Shown in pieces: positions 14,084-20,166 of a DNA stretch of 26,588 nt. Under the pieces are notes generated by a model. The model was not told the DNA's origin and did no database searches. It was given only the letters and a program-made list of their open reading frames with translations. Within the stretch, counting starts at the first letter, position 1; every line of letters begins with the position of its first letter. Location of the stretch: IMG/VR virus record IMGVR_UViG_3300047300_000183, positions 1-26,588 of that record; one strand, given 5' to 3'. The translations under genes were made by a program, and so were the position numbers. Source of the stretch: a virus.

Positions 14084-14552
14084 AGAAGTAGAAACCTATG
14101 TCTGGGGTTTTGTGGTCGTAGTGGTCACATTGATTCTTTGCTTCATTGTTGTGGCTTTGCTTTACTCTGTCACCTTTGTGACTCAGCCAATCAAGAGTAT
14201 GGCCCCGATTGACATGGCTTATACCAAGATGCTGAACGACATTGTTCTGCTGATTGTTGGTGGCATCGGTGGTGTTATCGGTAAGAAGGGTGTTGGAACG
14301 GCTGTAAACGCCATACAAAGCGCTGTAACGCCTCCTCCTAGCCCAACACCGCCTCCAGTAGTTCAAGCGTCTGTAACGCCTTCTATAACTACTTGGGGTT
14401 TAACATCTCAATCGCCTAACTGGATGAATTTTAAAAATCCTGATCTGGACGAGTCTTGGACTCCACCGCCTCCTCCTACTACGCCACCTGACTTGCTAGA
14501 GGATGACCATGACAGGGAACAATTGGCTATTGCTAGAAAAGAGGTCGGCTAA
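14055..14552 (+). CDS. Two-TM membrane protein with proline-rich tail, holin-like
   Basis: 165 residues from the ATG at 14055 (AAAAAAGG upstream); an in-frame TTG at 14037 is less likely. A first long hydrophobic segment (about residues 16-42, VWGFVVVVVTLILCFIVVAL) and a second (about 65-80, DIVLLIVGGIGGVIGKKG) are followed by a Pro-rich C-terminus (TPPPSPTPPP, WTPPPPPTTPP). The arrangement resembles two-TM holin or antiholin proteins with a long cytoplasmic or periplasmic tail. It overlaps the lipoprotein gene by 29 bases and ends one base into Rz. Function is inferred from topology and position. Confidence 0.6.
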   Translation: MSKKQRPTIEEVETYVWGFVVVVVTLILCFIVVALLYSVTFVTQPIKSMAPIDMAYTKMLNDIVLLIVGGIGGVIGKKGVGTAVNAIQSAVTPPPSPTPPPVVQASVTPSITTWGLTSQSPNWMNFKNPDLDESWTPPPPPTTPPDLLEDDHDREQLAIARKEVG

Positions 14553-15043
14553 TGATCCCACTACCTTGGTTATTATTTGGTCTTTGCATTGCTTTATTTG
14601 GCACATACAGAGGTGGATACCATTTTGGTTGGTCAGACAGAGATAAAGAGATGCAGATTGAGATTGCTAAGAAGAATGAGGAATCTCGCAAGACTGAACA
14701 GAAACTTACTGAACAACTGAACGAAAACGCTAGTAAATTACTGGAGGCAAACAATGTTATCAGCCAAAAAACTAATGCTCTTAGTGTTGCCAATCGTGCT
14801 GGCAAGTTGCGCCTCTGCCCCACAAGTAGTGTACCAACCACCACAAATACCACAACTTCCTCCACAGATACAAAAGCAACCAGTCAACCTGACAGAGCGC
14901 CTGACACAGCTTCTGATGCCGAAAGAGCAACCATCGAAGCCATCGCAGAAATAGTCGCACAGGGTGACAAGAATACCGCTGCGCTTAACGCTTGTGTGGA
15001 TTCATACAATCAAATGAGAGAAATGCTAAATGGTAACAAGTGA
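14552..15043 (+). CDS. Rz-like i-spanin
   Basis: 163 residues. An N-terminal inner-membrane anchor (PLPWLLFGLCIALFGTYRG) is followed by a long charged coiled coil (about residues 30-75), then a Thr/Ser-rich linker and a helical C-terminus with ACVDSYNQMREML. This is the plan of Rz inner-membrane spanins, which join an outer-membrane partner to fuse the two membranes at lysis. The partner gene lies entirely inside it in another frame (14754-14954), the classic Rz/Rz1 arrangement. It overlaps the endolysin by 14 bases. Confidence 0.85.
   Translation: MIPLPWLLFGLCIALFGTYRGGYHFGWSDRDKEMQIEIAKKNEESRKTEQKLTEQLNENASKLLEANNVISQKTNALSVANRAGKLRLCPTSSVPTTTNTTTSSTDTKATSQPDRAPDTASDAERATIEAIAEIVAQGDKNTAALNACVDSYNQMREMLNGNK
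14754..14954 (+). CDS. Rz1-like o-spanin lipoprotein, nested in Rz
   Basis: 66 residues in the +1-type frame inside the Rz gene, with its own SD (GGAGG at 14743-14747). The signal KKLMLLVLPIVLASC ends in the lipobox LASC. The mature part is Pro- and Gln-rich (QVVYQPPQIPQLPPQIQKQP), as in Rz1, which spans the periplasm as an extended chain. It acts at the outer membrane with Rz. The +2 residue is Ala, agreeing with outer-membrane sorting. Confidence 0.88.
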   Translation: MLSAKKLMLLVLPIVLASCASAPQVVYQPPQIPQLPPQIQKQPVNLTERLTQLLMPKEQPSKPSQK

Positions 15044-15629
15044 ACAACTCAAACAACTGCACATTGGCTCAGAATGGGTTGATGCGCTGAATGACACTTT
15101 TCAGCGTTTCAATATCCTTACACCTATCCAACAAGCCTCTTTCATTGGTCAATGTGGTCACGAGTGCGGTAACTTCAAAGTCCTTGAGGAGAACTTGAAC
15201 TATCGTGCTGAGACATTGATGAAGCTATGGAAGTCTCGATTCCCTACAATTGAGATTGCCAACGAATACGCCAGAAACCCTAAAAAGATTGCGAACAAAG
15301 TATATGCCTCAAGAATGGGAAACAGAGATGAGTCGTCTGGAGATGGCTACCGCTTTCGTGGTCGTGGGTGTATTCAACTTACTGGTCATGCTAATTATTT
15401 TCATGCTGGTAAGGCTTGTGATGTGGATTTTGTCATGGAGCCTGATCTGGTAGCTACTCCTAAGTACGCTGCTATGACTGCTGGTTGGTTCTGGAACACT
15501 CACAAGCTAAACAAGTACGCTGATATTCGTGATTTCACAATGATGACAAAAAAGATTAACGGAGGCACGATAGGATTGAATGATCGCATTAAGCACATCA
15601 ATCATGCCTTAGAGGTTTTAAATGCCTAA
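15030..15629 (+). CDS. Endolysin, GH19 chitinase-like muramidase
   Basis: 199 residues. QQASFIGQCGHECGNF carries the family catalytic Glu (Glu45), and NYRAETLMKLWKSRFPT and YRFRGRGCIQLTGHANY are conserved GH19 segments. Phage GH19 enzymes cleave the glycan strands of peptidoglycan. No signal peptide is seen, so release needs the holin. The gene overlaps Rz upstream and the metallopeptidase gene downstream, placing it at the centre of the lysis block. Confidence 0.92.
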   Translation: MVTSEQLKQLHIGSEWVDALNDTFQRFNILTPIQQASFIGQCGHECGNFKVLEENLNYRAETLMKLWKSRFPTIEIANEYARNPKKIANKVYASRMGNRDESSGDGYRFRGRGCIQLTGHANYFHAGKACDVDFVMEPDLVATPKYAAMTAGWFWNTHKLNKYADIRDFTMMTKKINGGTIGLNDRIKHINHALEVLNA

Positions 15630-15996
15630 TATCCCAACCCAAGAAGAAGCACAAATATTTGCTGAAAGTGTAAAAAAATGGCAACAAGTGCTGAGTCTTG
15701 GAGATTGGAGAATTGAGAAGGGTGTTAAACCCGCCAAGCAAGCAATGGCTTCTGTTGAATTTAACGAGACTGCCAGACTTGCTGTTTACAGATTGGGAGA
15801 CTTTGGCGCTGAAAAGATAACGCCAGAGAGTCTTGATAAGACTGCACTACATGAGCTACTTCATGTATTTCTGCACGACTTGATGATGGTGGCAACTGAC
15901 CCTAAGTCCTCAGACGAAGATATTGAAATGCAAGAGCATAGGGTTATCAATTTGCTGGAAAACATTTTGACCAAGGATTCAAATGGGCGCACATAA
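15622..15996 (+). CDS. Zincin-like metallopeptidase domain protein
   Basis: 124 residues. The motif HELLH (residues 77-81) in the context LDKTALHELLHVFLHDL is the HExxH zinc site of zincins; a downstream Glu/His segment (EMQEHRVINLLE, about 102-113) could give the third ligand. The N-terminal part WQQVLSLGDWRIEKG is a short beta-alpha lead typical of small phage and mobile-element zincins. The substrate is unknown. It overlaps the endolysin by 8 bases and the next gene by 14. Confidence 0.75.
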   Translation: MPNIPTQEEAQIFAESVKKWQQVLSLGDWRIEKGVKPAKQAMASVEFNETARLAVYRLGDFGAEKITPESLDKTALHELLHVFLHDLMMVATDPKSSDEDIEMQEHRVINLLENILTKDSNGRT

Positions 15997-16966
15997 CGAG
16001 TCTTGCACAGACGTTGAATTTATCAAACTGTGGGGCGAACTTCAGTCTGCTGCAAAACTGGCAGATCATTTAAAAATCAACATTAGGGCAATTTATTTGC
16101 GTAGAAGATGGATCGAAGAACACTACAAGATCAAATTAGGCTCTTCTGACCATCGTGGTGCAAAATACGACAGCAATAGACCAAAGTCCTTTTCGCCTCT
16201 AAAGCAGATAAACCTTGGTATAGAGGACGGAGTTGTATTGGTGTTCTCTGATGCTCACTTTATCCCACAACAACGCTCTACAGCTTTTAAAGGGCTTTTA
16301 TGGGCTATTCAAGAGTTTAAGCCTAAAGCAGTTATCTGTAATGGCGATGCGTTTGATGGTGCGTCTATATCTCGCCATGATGCTTCTGAACACCAGACTT
16401 CTGTTATTCAAGAGTTAAAGGCTTGTCAGGCTATGCTTGGTGAGATTGAGGAGGCATCTAAAGCTGAACGTCACAATGTAAAGCTAATCTTTACATACGG
16501 AAATCACGATGCTAGGTTTGCTGCTAAGTTAATTAACCATGCTCCACAATTTAAAGATGTGCATGGCTTTAAGTTGACAGACCATATCCCAGATTGGGAG
16601 TTCTGTTGGGCTTGTTGGCCGACAGATAAAGTGATTGTTAAGCATCGCTATAAAGGCGGGATTCACGCTACTCACAACAATACTGTTAACGCAGGTGTGT
16701 CTATCGTTACTGGACACTTGCACTCTCTAAAAGTTACGCCATTTACAGACTACAACGGAAACAGGTTTGGCGTAGATACAGGAACACTTGCCGAGCCTGA
16801 TGGTCCACAATTTACTTATGGCGAGTTAAATCCAAGCAATCATAGGTCAGGCTTTGCAGTTCTGACCTTTTTTAATGGTCAATTGCTATGGCCTGAACTA
16901 GTCCACAAGTTTGATGAGGGACTGGTTGAGTTCCGTGGTGAAGTTATTGATGTGAGTGCATTTTGA
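15983..16966 (+). CDS. Calcineurin-like metallophosphoesterase with N-terminal HTH
   Basis: 327 residues. Residues about 10-45 look like a helix-turn-helix (SAAKLADHLKINIRAIYLRR). The catalytic part has all metallophosphoesterase motifs: SDAH (89-92), NGD (120-122), GNHD (173-176), a His-containing GGIHATHNN (225-233) and GHLH (244-247). These bind two metal ions and hydrolyse phosphomonoesters, diesters or nucleic-acid ends. Such proteins are found in many phages with unsettled roles. The HTH suggests DNA binding. It is translationally coupled to the metallopeptidase before it and the small membrane ORF after it. Confidence 0.85.
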   Translation: MGAHNESCTDVEFIKLWGELQSAAKLADHLKINIRAIYLRRRWIEEHYKIKLGSSDHRGAKYDSNRPKSFSPLKQINLGIEDGVVLVFSDAHFIPQQRSTAFKGLLWAIQEFKPKAVICNGDAFDGASISRHDASEHQTSVIQELKACQAMLGEIEEASKAERHNVKLIFTYGNHDARFAAKLINHAPQFKDVHGFKLTDHIPDWEFCWACWPTDKVIVKHRYKGGIHATHNNTVNAGVSIVTGHLHSLKVTPFTDYNGNRFGVDTGTLAEPDGPQFTYGELNPSNHRSGFAVLTFFNGQLLWPELVHKFDEGLVEFRGEVIDVSAF

Positions 16967-17106
16967 GCGCTTGGCTAATCATTTTCACAGGGGCGATATA
17001 CGCTTACATAGCTGGTGAACAACTATGGAAAGACAACCCACACATGGCTATTGTGTACGCAGGGTACGCATTTTCAAATGTGGGTCTTTACTTACTTGCT
17101 AAATAG
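16963..17106 (+). CDS. Small two-TM membrane protein, TTG start
   Basis: 47 residues, starting at TTG overlapping the phosphoesterase stop (TTGA). It reads SAWLIIFTGAIYAYIAGEQL, then a short loop WKDNPHM, then AIVYAGYAFSNVGLYLLAK: two membrane helices with a conserved AGYAFSNVGLY end seen in similar small phage proteins. Function unknown. It ends the rightward late block and its last 8 bases overlap the end of the leftward gene at 17099. Confidence 0.65.
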   Translation: MSAWLIIFTGAIYAYIAGEQLWKDNPHMAIVYAGYAFSNVGLYLLAK

Positions 17107-17407
17107 TTTCACGCACAAATAAACCATTGGGCAACAGTACTCCCTTGCGACTTTTGATTTGGTCAAACGCAATTTCCATGCAGTTTACCAGATTGATATC
17201 TTGTAAGGCGCAATAAATTACAAGTGCTGTCATAACGTCACCAACACCATCAGCAATTTCTTCTTTGTCGCGCTTAATCGTTGCGTCTGCCAACTCACCT
17301 AACTCAGACATTGCTTTGAGTAGCTGAGTCTCTGGATTGCTGTTTGGAATGATCTTGCGAGCTTCCGCCCATTGGATGATGCGAATTTCTACATTAGCGT
17401 ATGACAT
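17099..17407 (-). CDS. MazG-like nucleotide pyrophosphohydrolase
   Basis: 102 residues, all-alpha NTP pyrophosphatase pattern: KAMSELGELADATIK gives the ExxE pair (Glu35, Glu38) and KEEIADGVGDVMTALVIY gives ExxD plus a further Asp (Glu50, Asp53, Asp57), which together bind magnesium. These enzymes hydrolyse NTPs or dNTPs to monophosphates; phage copies may shift nucleotide pools or reduce the host alarmone response. SD AAAGGA precedes the start. It is the last gene of the leftward operon. Confidence 0.85.
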   Translation of the reverse strand: MSYANVEIRIIQWAEARKIIPNSNPETQLLKAMSELGELADATIKRDKEEIADGVGDVMTALVIYCALQDINLVNCMEIAFDQIKSRKGVLLPNGLFVRETI

Positions 17408-17418
17408 AATTTTTTCCT

Positions 17419-17670
17419 TTATTTAATATTGTGTGCGGCTTCAATGGCTCGGGCGAACTGCTTATGCCAGCCAAAATGGTGATGCCCGTATTCGCTTGTC
17501 AAATTGACCTCGTCAATGCAGTTTCCAATCTCCTCATCCGTCAGCGGCTTGCGCTGTGGTGGCTGTGCCAAGGCTTTAATTAATGCCTCACAAACAATGT
17601 ATTCAGGTTGATTGGGTGAATGAATCCCCATGCCAACTTGCGCTAATTCAATCAGTTTGTCTTTAGTCAT
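17419..17670 (-). CDS. Small helical phage protein, LTDEEI family
   Basis: 83 residues: an N-terminal helix (KDKLIELAQVGMG), a second helix (YIVCEALIKALAQPP), the phrase RKPLTDEEIGNCIDEV, and a C-terminal helix ending ARAIEAAHNIK. The build (Ala/Leu helices, a linker with Pro and Gln, an L[ST]xEE-type helix) matches the rightward genes at 23771 and 24286, suggesting paralogues of a common phage filler family. Function unknown. Its ATG overlaps the previous stop (ATGA). Confidence 0.6.
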   Translation of the reverse strand: MTKDKLIELAQVGMGIHSPNQPEYIVCEALIKALAQPPQRKPLTDEEIGNCIDEVNLTSEYGHHHFGWHKQFARAIEAAHNIK

Positions 17671-17999
17671 AGCTTAATTTTCATAACCCTTTGTTTCTTA
17701 CCAGAGCGTCCTACTCTAGTGCCGATGATCTCGATATATCCTTTGTCTAGCAAAGCACGATAACGAGCCGTAATGGATGAATAAGGGTACTCAGGAAACA
17801 TCTCTAGTATCTCGTCTGAAATACACCCATCAGGAAAGCCTTTAATAGCCTCATAGACAATACTTTCCATCTTCTTGGTATCAACTGCTTGGGCAGCGTC
17901 AATAGAGGTTTCTGGGCTGTCTTTTCGATGCAACTTAAATGGCGCTGTGCCAAAGAAGTTATCCATTGAAAGTTTCATTCTGTTAAACATATCATTCAT
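17667..17999 (-). CDS. Winged-helix DNA-binding protein
   Basis: 110 residues. The first 45 are polar and probably flexible; the rest is a winged helix: MESIVYEAIKGFPDGCISDE, then PYSSITARYRALLDKGYIEI as recognition helix and following strand, then a basic wing (GTRVGRSGKKQRVMKIKL). Such domains occur in phage regulators and replication-accessory proteins. It sits with SSB-like and ERF genes, so it may regulate or assist that recombination operon. SD AAAGGAG is at the ideal distance from the ATG at 17999. Confidence 0.7.
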   Translation of the reverse strand: MNDMFNRMKLSMDNFFGTAPFKLHRKDSPETSIDAAQAVDTKKMESIVYEAIKGFPDGCISDEILEMFPEYPYSSITARYRALLDKGYIEIIGTRVGRSGKKQRVMKIKL

Positions 18000-18024
18000 T
18001 ACTTTCTCCTTTAGGTGGGCGGTA

Positions 18025-18196
18025 CTAACATTCGTCCGACAAAGACATCCAAGTAGCCTGAAATACTTTGCCTGCTTTCCCGCCCGTAAACTTAATTGGT
18101 GAGGCTACTCGCTGAGTCTGGGTGGGATTCGATACCCACGATTCAACTGTTAGCTTTCGCCAGCTTCTCAGCATCCGCTTTCGCCTCGTAAATCAG
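18025..18196 (-). pseudogene. Small gene split over two frames (frameshifted or recoded)
   Basis: The space between the SSB-like gene and the winged-helix gene is coding-like throughout on the minus strand, but in two frames. From a CTG at 18196, overlapping the upstream stop (CTGA), one frame reads IYEAKADAEKLAKANS and stops at TGA (18143-18145). One base further on, the next frame continues as ESWVSNPTQTQRVASPIK and FTGGKAGKVFQATWMSLSDEC, ending TAG at 18025-18027. Joined by a +1 shift at AGT-TGA they make about 56 residues. Alternatively an ATG at 18174 in the second frame gives a 49-residue protein with a less natural N-terminus. The product is not recognised. Confidence 0.5.
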
Positions 18197-18441
18197 AATG
18201 GTGCATCATCATCAAAATCTTGACGAGGTGAGCGCTTTGTAGGTGCTTTAGCTTCCTTTTGATCTTTAGCTTTGATAGACAAGGACATGAACTTAGAGCC
18301 ATCCTTGCCTTCTTTAATCCATGCGCTAATCCAGAAATCTACACCCTCTACATTAAGTGACCCTTTGTAGTGAGGAAACTTCTCGTCATCCCTGCGGTCG
18401 TTCTTCCATAACGCACCACGATTTTCATTGTTGTATTCCAT
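18193..18441 (-). CDS. Small SSB-like protein with acidic tip
   Basis: 82 residues. It opens NRGALWKNDRRDDEKFPHYK, then GSLNVEGVDFWISAWIKEGK and SKFMSLSIKAKDQKEA, a compact beta-barrel-like pattern found in short phage proteins (DUF736-like) beside recombination genes. The end DFDDDAPF copies the acidic C-terminal tip by which bacterial SSB recruits partners. A role in coating single strands alongside the ERF protein is likely. Its SD (AAGGAG) is formed by the last codons of the ERF gene. Confidence 0.7.
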   Translation of the reverse strand: MEYNNENRGALWKNDRRDDEKFPHYKGSLNVEGVDFWISAWIKEGKDGSKFMSLSIKAKDQKEAKAPTKRSPRQDFDDDAPF

Positions 18442-19044
18442 TTATAACTCCTTGGCTTTCTTAATTGCCGTTCTTACTTTGCTTGGCAGTAGTCCCCACA
18501 AAGCCACTTTTTGATCGGCTTCTAGGTTTTCTGCTTCCATTTTCTCAAGACCTTGTTTTCCATCAAGGGCTATGAGTTCCATTGCTAACTCCCTGAGATA
18601 TTCCATCTCCTCTGGTGGTAGCGTATCTGCTATGCCTTGTGTAGGCGTAATAATGACTTTTTCTTCTTTGATTGGTGCAGAAGAATCCAGAGCATCATGC
18701 TCAACGATCTCCATTGCTGTCATCCATAAATATCTGCGCTGATATGTCTCAACAGCACCAAGATTTTGGATGGCGTGAGCGCCTTTTAGATTGGCCTCAA
18801 CCATTGGCGATGTAATGACAATGTTAGTGCCATCATCAACATCTGTGATTGTAAGGCTTGCATACTCTGAGTCATATGAGATAACTCCACACAATCCTAA
18901 AGTATGAAAAATCTGATTGATCTGTGGCAAAAAATCACCAAGTTCAAAATAGTAGTAATTGCTAAATTTGTTATGCCCAGACTTCTTTAATTCCGTCTGT
19001 TGCAACATCATTCTTGCATTCATTAACTTCTTATGTACCATCAT
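18442..19044 (-). CDS. ERF family single-strand annealing protein
   Basis: 200 residues. GHNKFSNYYYFELGDFLPQI, the central ADLV-equivalent ITSPMVEANLKGAHAIQNLG and AVETYQRRYLWMTAMEIVEH are the ERF superfamily core, which binds single-stranded DNA and promotes annealing and recombination of phage ends or replication intermediates. The C-terminal 80 residues are helical and acidic, typical of the variable tail. It is co-transcribed with an SSB-like gene, as is usual. An AAGGAAG SD precedes a double ATG (19044 and 19041), and either could be used. Confidence 0.88.
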   Translation of the reverse strand: MMVHKKLMNARMMLQQTELKKSGHNKFSNYYYFELGDFLPQINQIFHTLGLCGVISYDSEYASLTITDVDDGTNIVITSPMVEANLKGAHAIQNLGAVETYQRRYLWMTAMEIVEHDALDSSAPIKEEKVIITPTQGIADTLPPEEMEYLRELAMELIALDGKQGLEKMEAENLEADQKVALWGLLPSKVRTAIKKAKEL

Positions 19045-19050
19045 TCTTCC

Positions 19051-19209
19051 TTATTGAATTCTTGAGACTTGCTTTGCTAACAACCATTTGTCACCCAGCT
19101 TGAGTACTGATCTGACCCATTTGCGCTGATTGTGTTGGTTGACTTCTGTAGGGACTGCTTTGTTGTTGTAAAGCTGTCGTGCTTTGCGTCTTAGTTCTTG
19201 AGTGTTCAT
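19051..19209 (-). CDS. Small basic phage protein, 52 residues
   Basis: 52 residues: MNTQELRRKARQLYNNKAVP, then NQHNQRKWVRSVLKLGDKWL, ending AKQVSRIQ. Strongly basic, no cysteines or membrane helix. This pattern (helix, HNQRxWVRSV, LGDKWLLA) is one I associate with small conserved phage proteins near recombination genes. Its ATG overlaps the stop of the gene before it (ATGA), and its stop lies 6 bases before the ERF start. Nucleic-acid binding is plausible from its charge. Confidence 0.65.
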   Translation of the reverse strand: MNTQELRRKARQLYNNKAVPTEVNQHNQRKWVRSVLKLGDKWLLAKQVSRIQ

Positions 19210-19409
19210 GCTTCTCTCGCTTTCAGCATTGCGTCTGCAATCCGATAAGAGATTTCTGCAACGTGTTCATTGCTGTATTCGCCAACAATTTCAGCAGTCA
19301 GCAAACCTGTCATAGCCTTAGCCGCAAAGTAGTCACGCAATGTCATGCCTCTATCCCAAGACATTGTTTCGCCATCATCAACAGTAGATGGAAATGCCAT
19401 TTTGTTCAT
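19206..19409 (-). CDS. Conserved small phage protein
   Basis: 67 residues: a loose N-terminus (FPSTVDDGETMSWDRG), then MTLRDYFAAKAMTGLLTAEI and a C-terminal helix ISYRIADAMLKAREA. The phrase GMTLRDYFAAKAM with a terminal ADAMLKARE is shared by many phage and prophage proteins of unknown function. A GGAG SD is upstream, in the end of the preceding ORF. It is part of the leftward early operon. Confidence 0.7.
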   Translation of the reverse strand: MNKMAFPSTVDDGETMSWDRGMTLRDYFAAKAMTGLLTAEIVGEYSNEHVAEISYRIADAMLKAREA

Positions 19410-19410
19410 G

Positions 19411-19503
19411 TCAGCCTCTCCATGCGAGCATTACGCCAATGCCACCAAAGATGATGACTGCCAATGTCCACTCAACTAGCGTTTGAATAATATTACTTTT
19501 CAT
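19411..19503 (-). CDS. Tiny membrane protein, first gene of the leftward operon
   Basis: 30 residues: MKSNIIQTLVEWTLAVIIFG followed by GIGVMLAWRG. One membrane helix fills residues about 6-27. The SD AAGGAGAACCAA is excellent and the ORF starts directly after the conserved promoter and leader, so it should be the first translated product of the operon. Too short to assign; small early membrane peptides in phages often act on host membrane proteins. Confidence 0.6.
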   Translation of the reverse strand: MKSNIIQTLVEWTLAVIIFGGIGVMLAWRG

Positions 19504-19509
19504 TTGGTT

Positions 19510-19578
19510 CTCCTTAAAGACCCTTGCGAACTGCTTGGGCTGACTGAAGTATAGCAAAGAATCCACAGAATGTTTAAA
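19510..19578 (-). promoter_or_regulatory. Leftward early promoter with conserved leader hairpin (copy A)
   Basis: On the minus strand TTTAAACA (19578-19571) is followed by TTTGCTATACT, an extended -10 (hexamer 19553-19548), and a leader GTCAGCCCAAGCA (19544-19532), GTTCGCAAGGGT, CTTTAAGGAG. The leader can fold with CCC paired to GGG and an inner GC/GC pair. The same module appears at 22573-22640 on the plus strand. Confidence 0.75.
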
Positions 19579-19594
19579 TTATTTTCACGAAGTG

Positions 19595-19622
19595 TTGATT
19601 TTTTGCAAATTGTTGTTATGAT
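19595..19622 (+). promoter_or_regulatory. Rightward early promoter, extended -10, likely leaderless transcript
   Basis: TTGATT (19595-19600), 16-base spacer, TATGAT (19617-19622) preceded by TGt. The -10 ends 6 bases before the ATG at 19629 and no SD lies between, so the mRNA may start at the ATG, as lambda cI mRNA does from its maintenance promoter. Flanking TTGCA (19603-19607) and TGCAA (19622-19626) could be half-sites of an operator. Confidence 0.65.
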
Positions 19623-19628
19623 GCAACT

Positions 19629-19808
19629 ATGACAAAACAAGACGAAATCCAATCCGACAAGGAATTCATAACCTTATATGGTGGCAGTTCTGCTTTAGCT
19701 AAAAGGCTTGGCATATCTGTCCAACGAGTCCATAACTGGACGATCAGGGGAATTCCTGCATCAATGAAACTCAAGAACCCTAAGTTATTTTTAAAGAAGC
19801 GCAAATGA
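19629..19808 (+). CDS. Cro-like helix-turn-helix regulator
   Basis: 59 residues. TLYGGSSALAKRLGISVQRV followed by HNWTIRGIPASM is a Cro/YdaS-type HTH: helix 2 SALAKRLG, turn, recognition helix VQRVHNWTIRG, and the Ile-Pro typical of this group. It faces the leftward early operon across a 125-base control region, the usual place for a switch protein. It probably represses one or both divergent promoters. Its stop overlaps the start of a second regulator (ATGA). No SD is seen, see promoter at 19595. Confidence 0.8.
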   Translation: MTKQDEIQSDKEFITLYGGSSALAKRLGISVQRVHNWTIRGIPASMKLKNPKLFLKKRK

Positions 19809-20149
19809 CAAAACAAGCAATTATCAAAGCACTCAAGAGTGGCCCTAAATCATCAAAAGAACTAGCAGACCAGTTTGGTTTACCAAGAGCAACAGTTATT
19901 TCAGCAGCACAAGACTTGCGTGACCAAGGAATAATCAAGACTGGTAAAGTCAAAATAGGTCGGTTTGTCTTTGCTGAATACACCCTGCTTAAAGATGATG
20001 CAGAAGACGACAATGGCGTTAAGTACATCTGTGGTATCCCTACCTATGGCATCTTTTCTAAAGCTGAGTATGCTGTGATGAAGCAACAAGCTAGTCGTTT
20101 GTTTGGTAAGCAAGGTAAAAAAGAGATTACCAACAACCAATTTATTTGA
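19805..20149 (+). CDS. Winged-helix regulator
   Basis: 114 residues. The first 65 form a clear winged helix: IIKALKSGPKSSKELADQFG, LPRATVISAAQDLRDQGIIK, then TGKVKIGRFVFAEYTL as wing. The rest is a mixed tail with GIPTYGIFSKAEYAVMKQQA and a basic end. It is translationally coupled to the Cro-like gene, and both begin with the same 13 bases (ATGACAAAACAAG). It may control the replication genes downstream; the promoter at 20127 overlaps its 3' end. Confidence 0.75.
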   Translation: MTKQAIIKALKSGPKSSKELADQFGLPRATVISAAQDLRDQGIIKTGKVKIGRFVFAEYTLLKDDAEDDNGVKYICGIPTYGIFSKAEYAVMKQQASRLFGKQGKKEITNNQFI

Positions 20150-20155
20150 TACAAT
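20127..20155 (+). promoter_or_regulatory. Promoter for the replication operon
   Basis: TTACCA (20127-20132), 17-base spacer, TACAAT (20150-20155) preceded by TGa, an extended -10. Transcription would start near 20162 and give a leader of about 92 bases before the DUF1376 gene. Confidence 0.55.
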
Positions 20156-20166
20156 AATTTGAAACA

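Noticed and set aside
17875-18102. Plus-strand ORF of 75 codons
   Set aside because: It runs antisense through the start of the winged-helix gene and the split small gene, with no SD or recognisable product.
18017-18109. Pseudoknot-like pairing AGTAGCCT/AGGCTACT with GGGCGG/CCGCCC before the winged-helix gene, resembling a riboswitch
   Set aside because: The bases are accounted for by a reading frame ending in SLSDEC; the pairings may be chance. Kept only as a possibility.
18111-18172. tRNA-like hairpins: GCTGAG/CTCAGC enclosing a GTGGG-TATCGAAT-CCCAC arm (minus strand)
   Set aside because: The loop has 8 bases, not 7, the total is only 62 bases, no anticodon arm fits, and the stretch is coding-like on the minus strand.
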